DNA of 64,000 bases from Methanothrix sp. (GTDB taxonomy: Archaea > Halobacteriota > Methanosarcinia > Methanotrichales > Methanotrichaceae). Where the stretch lies: the NCBI RefSeq assembly GCF_030055635.1, contig NZ_JASFYM010000012.1, positions 1 to 64,000 of the forward strand, given 5' to 3'. Numbering within the stretch: position 1 is the stretch's first letter; every line of letters begins with the position of its first letter. The position numbers and the translations under genes are program-made. The notes beneath the pieces were generated by a model that worked only from the letters and a program-made list of their open reading frames with translations, was not told the DNA's origin and did no database searches. Of the stretch, positions 36,647 to 43,967 are shown in pieces.

Positions 36647-37273
36647 ATGACCAGGATCAAGATCTGCGGGCTTACAGATGAATACGAGCTGAGATGCGCG
36701 CTGAGGGCAGGCGCAGATGCTGTCGGATTCATAGTGGAGATAGAGCGCTCCAGGCATCGCCTCTCTGTGGATGAGGCCAGAGGGCTTATCAGAATGGTTC
36801 CGCCCTTCACAGCGAGCGTCGCCGTTGTGGAGCCATCTGGCGTAGACGAGGCTGTCAGGCTCGCAGGTCATCTCGAGAGCGATGCGCTTCAGATCCACGG
36901 CGAGCTATCTCCTGATGAGATAAGGGAGCTCAGAAGACGCGTTCCTCAGAGGATCATCGTCGCAGTGCCTCCCGGATCCGAAAGAGCTGTGGAGGTGAGC
37001 AGGGTCGCCGATGCGGTTCTCGTCGACACGCCGGTCTCCTCTGGTTTGGGAGGATCCGGCAGGACGCACGACTGGTCTGTTACAGCTAGAATGAAGTCGA
37101 GTCTCCACGCTCCACTGATACTTGCAGGAGGTCTGAGGCCAGAGAACATCGTTAACGCGATTGATGCGGTGAAGCCGTATGCTGTCGACGTCTCAAGCGG
37201 CGTCGAGACCGATGGGCGGAAGGATCCTGCGAAGATCGATGAGTTCGTGAGGAGGGTGAGATCCTGCCAGTGA
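36647..37273 (+). CDS. trpF: phosphoribosylanthranilate isomerase
   Basis: A 208-residue TIM barrel that isomerises PRA to CdRP. The catalytic Cys is in KICGLTDEYEL (residue 7) and the Asp in LVDTPVSSGLGGSGRTHDW (near 126). The phosphate loop LAGGLRPENIVNAI and SSGVETDGRKDPAKI close the barrel. GGTGATC lies 5 bases before the ATG. It is co-transcribed with trpD (25-base gap) and overlaps trpE by 4 bases. Confidence 0.95.
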   Translation: MTRIKICGLTDEYELRCALRAGADAVGFIVEIERSRHRLSVDEARGLIRMVPPFTASVAVVEPSGVDEAVRLAGHLESDALQIHGELSPDEIRELRRRVPQRIIVAVPPGSERAVEVSRVADAVLVDTPVSSGLGGSGRTHDWSVTARMKSSLHAPLILAGGLRPENIVNAIDAVKPYAVDVSSGVETDGRKDPAKIDEFVRRVRSCQ

Positions 37274-38706
37274 TGTATCCGGTTCTCATCGACGTCACAG
37301 ACAAGATCAGCGTGGATGCGCCGCTCTCGCTCTACCTCTCCCTGAGAGATCGGCGGTATCCGTATCTCCTGGAATCTGTGGAGAAATCCGGCCAGAGGGC
37401 CAGGTTCTCGTTCGTCGGCGCAGATCCCTCCGCGGTTGTGATATTGAAGAACCGGGAGATAGAGGTGGAGGTATTCAACGGCGGGGAGGAGTTTCTCAGC
37501 CAGAGGCTCTCGGGATGCGCGGAGATCGAGGAGTCAAGCCACGGGATAAAAGGACGGCTGCTTCCGGAGTTCGATATGTTCGATGCCTTGAGAGCTGCAA
37601 TACCGTGCCCGAGATCGGATGAGAGGAACTTCTTCGGCAGGCAGGTCTTCCTCGGGGGCGGCATCGGATATATTGCATATGATATGGTCAAGGAGCGGCT
37701 CGGGAGAGCGTCCACGTCCAGCACTCCTGATGCGCAGTTCGCGATAGTCGAGAGCACCTTCATCTTCGATCACCTCATGAGAAGGGTCTACTTCGCGGTC
37801 GTTCCAATGCTTCCCGGCGCGAAGACAGATCTGATCGAGAGGATCGAGGGCGTGGATGAGTACCCTGAGAATTCTGAGCTCCGCGGGAGGGTGGTACGTT
37901 CCGGGGATCCCGAGGAATACATGGAGGCGGTCGTGGCCGCAAAGAGGCACATAATCGATGGCGATATCTTCCAGGTGGTGCTCGCCCGGTCCACAGATGT
38001 CGAATGCAGGGATACCATAGCGCTCTACAGGAACCTCCGGAGGATCAACCCGAGCCCGTACACATACCTCTTCGAGTTCAGAGACCTCGCAATCGTGGGC
38101 GCATCTCCTGAGACGCTCTTCAACACATACGCCGGAACCCTGAGGGTCAATCCGATTGCAGGCACATGCCCGAGAGGCAGAACCCCTGAGGAGGACGAGG
38201 CCCTGGCGAGAGCGATGCTGAACGATGAGAAGGAGAGGGCCGAGCATGTGATGCTTGTGGATCTGGGGAGGAATGACGTGAGGAGCGTCTGCAGAGCGGG
38301 AAGTGTAAAGGTGGAGGATTTCATGTCGGTCTTGAGATACTCTCACGTTCAGCACATAGAGACCACCGTCTCGGGTGTGCTGAGAGAGGAGTGCGATCAG
38401 TTTGATGCAGCGCGCGCGGTGTTTCCGGCAGGAACCCTCTCAGGTGCGCCGAAGATGAGAGCCATGGAGATCATCGATGAACTTGAGAAAGAACCCAGGG
38501 GGATCTACGGGGGAGGCATCGGCTACTTCTCAGCTGATGGAAGCGCAGACTTCGCAATAGCCATCAGGAGCATCATACTCAAAGACAAAATCGCAAGGGT
38601 GCAGGCCGGCGCTGGAATAGTCGCGGACTCTGAGCCGGAGAGGGAGCTGGCAGAGACCGAGAGGAAGATGGGCGCGATGAAGCGGGCGCTGGGGGTGATC
38701 GATTGA
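37270..38706 (+). CDS. trpE: anthranilate synthase component I
   Basis: A 478-residue chorismate-binding enzyme making anthranilate with ammonia from TrpG. The N-terminal tryptophan feedback site is intact (YPYLLESVEKSGQRARFSF near 37). The catalytic half has GDIFQVVLARSTDVE, RINPSPYTYLFEF, PIAGTCPRGRTPEEDEALA and the C-terminal PAGTLSGAPKMRAMEIIDELE. The GTG at 37270 overlaps the trpF stop; an ATG follows at 37273. It is paired with trpG by another 4-base overlap. Confidence 0.95.
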   Translation: MMYPVLIDVTDKISVDAPLSLYLSLRDRRYPYLLESVEKSGQRARFSFVGADPSAVVILKNREIEVEVFNGGEEFLSQRLSGCAEIEESSHGIKGRLLPEFDMFDALRAAIPCPRSDERNFFGRQVFLGGGIGYIAYDMVKERLGRASTSSTPDAQFAIVESTFIFDHLMRRVYFAVVPMLPGAKTDLIERIEGVDEYPENSELRGRVVRSGDPEEYMEAVVAAKRHIIDGDIFQVVLARSTDVECRDTIALYRNLRRINPSPYTYLFEFRDLAIVGASPETLFNTYAGTLRVNPIAGTCPRGRTPEEDEALARAMLNDEKERAEHVMLVDLGRNDVRSVCRAGSVKVEDFMSVLRYSHVQHIETTVSGVLREECDQFDAARAVFPAGTLSGAPKMRAMEIIDELEKEPRGIYGGGIGYFSADGSADFAIAIRSIILKDKIARVQAGAGIVADSEPERELAETERKMGAMKRALGVID

Positions 38707-39350
38707 GCCGGACGATCCTCTTCGTGGACAACCAGGACTCGTTCGTGTGGAACCTAGTGGATTACGTATCGCAGCTCTACCCGGAGACACTGGTCGTCCC
38801 GAACCGGATATCACTGAGGGAGGCGAGGGATATGGATCCGGCGGGAATCGTGATATCTCCAGGCCCCGGGCATCCGGCGAACCCCAGGGACATAGGGAGC
38901 TGCATCGAGATAATAAGATATTTTGGATCATCAGGCGTGCCGGTGCTCGGCGTCTGTTTAGGTCATCAGGCGATCAACATCGCGTTTGGGGGAAGCATAT
39001 CCCACACAAGGCCGTTGCACGGGAAGGTCTCCAGGATAACACACGATGGTCAGGGCGTTTTCAGAGGCATAGAGTCCCCGCTGATCGGAGGTAGATACCA
39101 CTCTCTGGCGGTGAAGACCCTGGCGCCTGACCTTGTGGTATCTGCAGTGAGCGATGACGGGGTGGTGATGGGGATAAGGCACAGGCATCTCAGCATAGAG
39201 GGGCTCCAGTTCCATCCGGAGTCTGTTCTCACTCCGTGCGGCATGAAGATCATATCTAACTGGGTGGAGGTGGTGGAGGATGCATCCGCTCATAGAAGGA
39301 ATACTGAGCGCGACAGAGCTGCGAATGGCTGGAGTGAGACAGTCATTTGA
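38703..39350 (+). CDS. trpG: anthranilate synthase component II (glutaminase)
   Basis: A 215-residue class I amidotransferase. The triad is visible: Cys85 in VLGVCLGHQAI and His/Glu in LQFHPESVLT near 173. SPGPGHP is the oxyanion turn. The TTG start overlaps the trpE stop (TTGA). The last about 24 residues (HRRNTERDRAANGWS) extend beyond the usual family end and overlap the start of trpC by 71 bases in another frame. Confidence 0.93.
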   Translation: MSRTILFVDNQDSFVWNLVDYVSQLYPETLVVPNRISLREARDMDPAGIVISPGPGHPANPRDIGSCIEIIRYFGSSGVPVLGVCLGHQAINIAFGGSISHTRPLHGKVSRITHDGQGVFRGIESPLIGGRYHSLAVKTLAPDLVVSAVSDDGVVMGIRHRHLSIEGLQFHPESVLTPCGMKIISNWVEVVEDASAHRRNTERDRAANGWSETVI

Positions 39351-40026
39351 TCGCCTGGAATCCAGAGATCTCATAGGCTCTGCGATGTCAGCAAGAGACA
39401 GAGGCCTGATACCTGTGATAGCTGAGATAAAGCCGAGGGCGATATCCAGGACTTTGAGAGATGGCGAGGCCGCAAGGATAGCAAGGTTCTATGAGAGCAT
39501 GGGCGCATGCGGCATCTCAGTCCTCACAGAGCCCACTTACTTCCTCGGCTCTATATCATCCCTTGAGGAGGCCAGAACCTCCACATCCATTCCAGTCCTC
39601 AGGAAGGACTTCATCATAGACAGAAAGCAGATCCGCGAGGCTGAGGCTGATCTCGTCCTCCTGATAGCATCCATAGCGGATATCGAGGATCTCATGGAGG
39701 ATGTCAGGGCAGCTGGAATGGAGCCTCTTATCGAGGTTCATGATGAGCATGAGCTTGATAGAGCCGCAGATGCCGGCGCCACGATAGTTGGAATAAACAA
39801 CAGGGATCTCAGAACCCTCGAGGTGGATCTGAGAAGGTTCGAGGCTCTCGGTCCTCTTGCTAGAGATATCGGCCTCTTCACCGTCGCCGAGAGCGGGGTG
39901 AGATCGAGAGAGGATGCGCTGAGAATGATGAGCGCAGGCGCTGATGCGATACTGATCGGGACATCGATAATGAAAAACCCCGCTCTGCTTGGGGAGATAA
40001 CTGGAGCGAACTCCTCTCCGGCATGA
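39280..40026 (+). CDS. trpC: indole-3-glycerol phosphate synthase
   Basis: A 248-residue TIM barrel closing the indole ring. Landmarks: VIAEIKPRAIS near residue 47 (catalytic Lys), ISVLTEPTYFLGS (about 79), VLRKDFIIDRKQIREA (about 107), GINNRDLRTLEVDL (about 168) and AESGVRSREDALRM. The start has GGAGGTGG 6 bases upstream and lies inside the end of trpG. The final codons and stop fall in a repeated hairpin element (40008-40046). trpB and trpA do not follow, so the last two steps are encoded elsewhere. Confidence 0.93.
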   Translation: MHPLIEGILSATELRMAGVRQSFDRLESRDLIGSAMSARDRGLIPVIAEIKPRAISRTLRDGEAARIARFYESMGACGISVLTEPTYFLGSISSLEEARTSTSIPVLRKDFIIDRKQIREAEADLVLLIASIADIEDLMEDVRAAGMEPLIEVHDEHELDRAADAGATIVGINNRDLRTLEVDLRRFEALGPLARDIGLFTVAESGVRSREDALRMMSAGADAILIGTSIMKNPALLGEITGANSSPA

Positions 40027-40046
40027 AGACCGGAGTTTGCGTCCTG
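40008..40046 (+). repeat. hairpin repeat at the trpC end
   Basis: It matches 46771-46809 at 33 of 39 positions. CTCCGG (40015-40020) pairs with CCGGAG (40030-40035) over a CATGAAGA-type loop. It contains the last trpC codons and its stop. Confidence 0.55.
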
Positions 40047-40310
40047 CCACTATCAAGGATGGGCAGGCAATCGGATGTTAGGAAAAGCAGGAAGAAGACC
40101 CCCTTAGAGAGGGATTCATCCTGATTTGGCTTCAGAGGCCCAGTCCTGCTATGCGCCATGACGGATGAATGTGCGCTTTGAGGCCAGGAGCATGCCGTTC
40201 AGGCCGCTGAACAAAAGCGGTGATGCCTTTGTGACGGCTGAAGGGCTGTGGCCGGAGAGTGAAGCGTGGCCAAAGGATTTTTAAGCGCAGCTGGTGCGTA
40301 GTGAGAGGCC

Positions 40311-41387
40311 ATGCGGAGCTCCCCCAGACTTGTGATAGTTGGAGGCGGAATAGCTGGAGCGGAGCTGATCAGGCTGCTCGCAAATGCAGACCTGGATATA
40401 TCGCTCATAGAGCCGAAGCACCAGATCGAGTGCCAGGCTTTGTATCCTGATTACCTCGCGGGTCTGGTCGGCATCGACGATATGATAGCACCGCTGGACG
40501 ACTTCTGCGAGCGCACCGGCGCCCTGCACATCAGCGAGCGCGCGCTTGGGCTCGATGACGGAGCTGTCGTCTGCCAGAGGTCGCGGGTTGAATATGATAT
40601 TCTCGTGATAGCCGTGGGGGCAGAGCAGAACTTTTACGGCGTGAAGGGCTCGGAGAATGCGTTTTCTGTGAACACATTTGAGGGTACACTGCACGCCCGG
40701 GAGTTCATAGAGCGCGAGAGCCCGGACAGGATAATGGTCGTCGGCTCTGGCCTCACCGGCGTGGAGGTCGCATCAGTCCTCGCCGATTCCCTGGAGTCAA
40801 ACATATACATAGTGGAGATGCAGGACCGGATACTCCCCCAGTTCCCCGAGAGGATCTCCAGGCTGGTGGAGAGGATGCTCTTCGAGAGGGGCGTGAGCAT
40901 ACTCACATCCACTCAGGTCTCTGAGATAGAGAGGGACAGCATAACCTTCGCGGATGGCACAACACTGGACTGCGATATGACCATATGGACGACGGGCATA
41001 AAGCCGACTCAGTTCGCTGAAAACCTCCGGCTTCCGAAGAAGCGCGGCTGGCTTCTGGCAGACTCCTACCTGCGCGTTCAGGATGATATCTTCGCGATCG
41101 GGGACTGCGCCTGGGTCGAGATCGATCAGAAGCTTGCGACAAAGACGGGCATAGAGGCTGAGAGGCAGGCTAAGCACATGGCAGAGAACCTGAAAAGGAT
41201 TATAAGGAGGAAGCCGCTGGCGCAGTACTCGATACTCGCATGCACCGAGAACCCAATCGCCCTGATATCCACAGGCTGCGGCAGGGCCGTGGGAGTATAC
41301 GGGAGAACCTGCATAACAATCCCAGCAAGGCTTCTGAGAGCTGTTAAGATCTGGATCGATAAATCGATAGTCAGCAGGTACAAGTAA
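40311..41387 (+). CDS. FAD-dependent pyridine nucleotide oxidoreductase (NDH-2 / sulfide-quinone-reductase-like)
   Basis: A 358-residue flavoprotein. It has an FAD-binding VIVGGGIAGAELIRLL at the N-terminus, ILVIAVGAEQNFYGVKG (near 98), a second Rossmann VVGSGLTGVEVASVLAD (near 145) and the FAD motif DIFAIGDCAWVE (near 262). The C-terminus (RLLRAVKIWIDKSIVSRYK) is amphipathic and basic, which may attach it to the membrane. There is no CxxC disulfide. It may pass electrons from NAD(P)H to membrane carriers such as methanophenazine, but the substrate is uncertain. TTTTTAAGCG near 40276 is its likely TATA box. Confidence 0.75.
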   Translation: MRSSPRLVIVGGGIAGAELIRLLANADLDISLIEPKHQIECQALYPDYLAGLVGIDDMIAPLDDFCERTGALHISERALGLDDGAVVCQRSRVEYDILVIAVGAEQNFYGVKGSENAFSVNTFEGTLHAREFIERESPDRIMVVGSGLTGVEVASVLADSLESNIYIVEMQDRILPQFPERISRLVERMLFERGVSILTSTQVSEIERDSITFADGTTLDCDMTIWTTGIKPTQFAENLRLPKKRGWLLADSYLRVQDDIFAIGDCAWVEIDQKLATKTGIEAERQAKHMAENLKRIIRRKPLAQYSILACTENPIALISTGCGRAVGVYGRTCITIPARLLRAVKIWIDKSIVSRYK

Positions 41388-41742
41388 CAGATGCTTGCAT
41401 CATTGAGATCAACAGCTTTTGACGCTCAGGTTCCTGAGATGCCAAAGCCGACTCCTGTATTCGAGCCCACAACCTGCAAATGATTTCTGAAACGCTGCCG
41501 GCTCATCCCGCTGATTCAGCGGACCGGTAATCTCGTAGAGAGAGCCTACTGCCATTGATTGGATTTACCAGAGTTCGCATATCCGACGATTCGGCTCCAT
41601 GAGCCACGCCGGGTATATAAGGTCAAAGGTTTCAGGACTAAACAGCGGCAAGCTTGACCGGCAAACCTTATATCTCTCCAGGAAGAACAATATTGCCAGG
41701 AGGCAGCAAGGTCTTGTTGTGCGGTTGAGAGGTGCATCCAAT
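41388..41742. other. intergenic region with a dispersed repeat
   Basis: 355 bases. A dispersed repeat occupies 41561-41605. The promoter of the downstream regulator (CCTTATATCTC near 41664-41674) follows. Nothing else is recognised. Confidence 0.5.
41561..41605 (+). repeat. GGATTTACC-type dispersed repeat, uninterrupted copy
   Basis: It reads GGATTTACCAGAGTTCGC, then TCCGACGATTCG and CATGAGCC. The same order occurs around the mobile element at 53685-53802, so this copy shows the empty site. Confidence 0.5.
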
Positions 41743-41994
41743 ATGCCGTCCAGACGCAGCAAAGCGCAGATCATGTCAGATATACTGGAGATATGCATTG
41801 ATGGGGCCAACAAGACGAAGATAGTGTACAACGCGAACCTGAACTTCAAGATGCTGAACTCTTATCTTGATGCACTCACAAAAAAAGGCCTTCTTCATGT
41901 CAGGAAGGGTCAGGGAAATGAGTATGTGACCACAGAAGAGGGCATCAAAATGCTCGAGACGTGCAGGAGCATATATCTGGAGCTCGGTCAGTAA
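41743..41994 (+). CDS. archaeal winged-helix regulator, 83 aa
   Basis: A small winged-helix protein of the PF14947-like type. The sequence SKAQIMSDILEICIDGANKTKIVYNANLNF is spread over residues 5-34, followed by MLNSYLDALTKKGLLHV and the wing GNEYVTTEEGIKML. Such proteins bind DNA as dimers and usually regulate nearby genes; the target here is unknown. The start is chosen at the ATG with GAGAGGTG upstream. The frame is open further upstream, but that part crosses the promoter TATA and looks non-coding. Confidence 0.8.
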   Translation: MPSRRSKAQIMSDILEICIDGANKTKIVYNANLNFKMLNSYLDALTKKGLLHVRKGQGNEYVTTEEGIKMLETCRSIYLELGQ

Positions 41995-42212
41995 GAGTGC
42001 CCTCATATCCTCATTCTAAGGCGTCTGGCTTGTCCCAGAGGCATATGTAACCGCTCATCTTGTTTTGCAGCCGTTGCTGAACACATTCATAGCTCCTCGG
42101 CTCAGAGGCCGAACCAACGCTCCAGCGGAAAAGTTGCAGAATGGAAAGAGAGCCTAAAAGAGCACTCCAGCTGCGTGCGCCTGTGGTGCAGAAATAATAT
42201 ATAGGATGTTCC

Positions 42213-43598
42213 TCAGCTGCCTTGCAGGTTCCCGAAGGCCCTGGCCACAACCTCGCTTATCGCTGGATGAATAACCTGCGATCTTGCCATCGGCGTGACA
42301 TCCTGGTTCTCAGCGTTCATCAGATAGGTGACCTGCTGCACGAGCTCGGGCGCAGATGATCCTATGACGTGGAATCCAAGGATCCGCCCGCTCCTCGCAT
42401 CGACTATCGCCTTGGCCATGCCGTCCTCATCCATAGCATATCCCATGGCTGTCTGTTTGTAGCGCGCGCGCCCGACAAGGATATCGTATCCACTGGCTCT
42501 AGCCTGCTCCTCGGTCATTCCGACGCCTGCGATCTGGGGATATGTGAAGATGGCATGTGGCACCGCATGGTAATCCACCTTCGCCTTCTCCTTTTCCCCT
42601 CTGGCAGCGCTGATGAGGTTGTGGGCCACTATAGATGCCTCATAGTTTGCGGTGTGCCTGAACATGTGCTTCCCGATGACGTCTCCCAGGGCCCAGATCC
42701 CTGGAGCTGTGGTCTCCAGATGCTCATTAACCCTTATCCAGCCGGCTCTGTCCATCTCAACTCCGGTCTTCTCCGGATGGAGCATATCGGTGTTCGGACG
42801 CCTCCCGGCTGCGAGGAGGATCTCATCACCCCTGAAGCTCAAGGTCTCTCCTCCGGATCTGTCGATCGCAGTCACCACCTTCTTTCCGTCCTCCAGGTCC
42901 ACACGTATCGCCTCCATGTTCGTGTGGATCCGCATGTGCCTTGATAGCGCCCTGAGCGCCATATCCGATATCTCATGGTCCTCTGATTTCAGAAGCCTGG
43001 GGTTGCGCCCCACGATGGTGACATCGGTTCCCATCGCAGAGAAGAAGTGCCCGAACTCGCATGCGATGTATCCCCCGCCGAGGATGATCAGGCTTTCCGG
43101 CGGTCGCTCTAATGAGAAAACGGATACGTTATCCAGGTATCCCGCCTCGCTGAGACCTGCCACAGGTGGAACAAGTGTTCTTGCACCGGCTCCGATGACG
43201 ATCCAGGGAGCAGTTATCTCGTCATCTCCCACCCTGATGACGTGATCGCCGACAAAAACGCCGGTGCTGCGGTACCAGTGCAGGAGCTCCTCCTCCCCGA
43301 TCGCCTTCTCCATCTCCCCCCGCTCTGTCTCGATCAGATCCCTCATCCTTTTCATTATGAATTCAAAATCTATCGAGTCGACGTGGGCCTTTATCCCCAG
43401 CCTGCCGCCGTCCTCTATCACCCTCACAATATCAGCTGGATGTATCAGCATCTTGGAGGGTATGCATCCGGTGTTGAGGCATGTCCCGCCGAGAGGGCCG
43501 TGCTCGACCAGAGCCACCCTGAGGCCCTCAAAAACAGCCCTCTGCGCGACTATTAGCCCGGCTCCGGATCCGATAACTATGACATCGTATTTATCCAT
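42213..43598 (-). CDS. dihydrolipoamide-dehydrogenase-like flavoprotein disulfide reductase
   Basis: A 461-residue class I flavoprotein. It has the FAD site DVIVIGSGAGLIVAQRA, redox Cys40 and Cys45 in GGTCLNTGCIPSKM, the NAD(P) site LIILGGGYIACEFGHFF near 173, the FAD motif GIWALGDVIGKHMFRHTA near 306 and the dimer-interface His-Glu in HPAISEVVARAF at the end. The family includes lipoamide dehydrogenase, mercuric reductase and related enzymes. No 2-oxoacid dehydrogenase genes are nearby, so the disulfide substrate is open; a thiol-redox role fits the next genes. GGAAGGTG precedes the ATG. Confidence 0.88.
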   Translation of the reverse strand: MDKYDVIVIGSGAGLIVAQRAVFEGLRVALVEHGPLGGTCLNTGCIPSKMLIHPADIVRVIEDGGRLGIKAHVDSIDFEFIMKRMRDLIETERGEMEKAIGEEELLHWYRSTGVFVGDHVIRVGDDEITAPWIVIGAGARTLVPPVAGLSEAGYLDNVSVFSLERPPESLIILGGGYIACEFGHFFSAMGTDVTIVGRNPRLLKSEDHEISDMALRALSRHMRIHTNMEAIRVDLEDGKKVVTAIDRSGGETLSFRGDEILLAAGRRPNTDMLHPEKTGVEMDRAGWIRVNEHLETTAPGIWALGDVIGKHMFRHTANYEASIVAHNLISAARGEKEKAKVDYHAVPHAIFTYPQIAGVGMTEEQARASGYDILVGRARYKQTAMGYAMDEDGMAKAIVDARSGRILGFHVIGSSAPELVQQVTYLMNAENQDVTPMARSQVIHPAISEVVARAFGNLQGS

Positions 43599-43808
43599 AA
43601 AGCACCTTCCTGGAGATATAATGCTGCGGGGCGCAGGCTGTATGCTAGCATCAATGTGCTAAGACGCAATGCCGCTTTCATGCTGACTGCTTCCTGAGAG
43701 CCCGCTATTTCGAGCCAGCGATCGCCTGCTGCAGTTCAGAATCTCACAGCTGAGATAATGTGTACAAAACCCGGAACATCGATCGGTTCTCCGCCCAGCT
43801 TAGATCCA

Positions 43809-43952
43809 TCATCTCAGATACTTCTCCGGCTCCTTATCGAACGCCTTTTTGCAGCCAGGGGCGCAGAAGTAGTACTTCCTGCCCTTGTACTCGCTTACAA
43901 ACTTCGCAGTCCTCTCGTCGACCTCCATCTTGCACACAGGATCTATCGCCAT
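43809..43952 (-). CDS. 47-residue YHS-domain protein
   Basis: A small gene directly downstream of copA (15-base gap) with GAGGGTT 5 bases before its ATG. The whole product is one YHS domain: IDPVCKMEVDE, then YKGRKYYFCAPGCKKAFDKEPEKYL. Three Cys (7, 30, 34) can bind metal. YHS domains are found fused to or beside heavy-metal P-type ATPases, so it probably helps bind or deliver copper to CopA (inference). Confidence 0.8.
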   Translation of the reverse strand: MAIDPVCKMEVDERTAKFVSEYKGRKYYFCAPGCKKAFDKEPEKYLR

Positions 43953-43967
43953 CTTGAACCCTCTTAA

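Noticed and set aside
41599-41742. 48-codon N-terminal extension of the winged-helix protein
   Set aside because: It crosses the likely promoter and a repeat, while a good ribosome binding site precedes the inner ATG.
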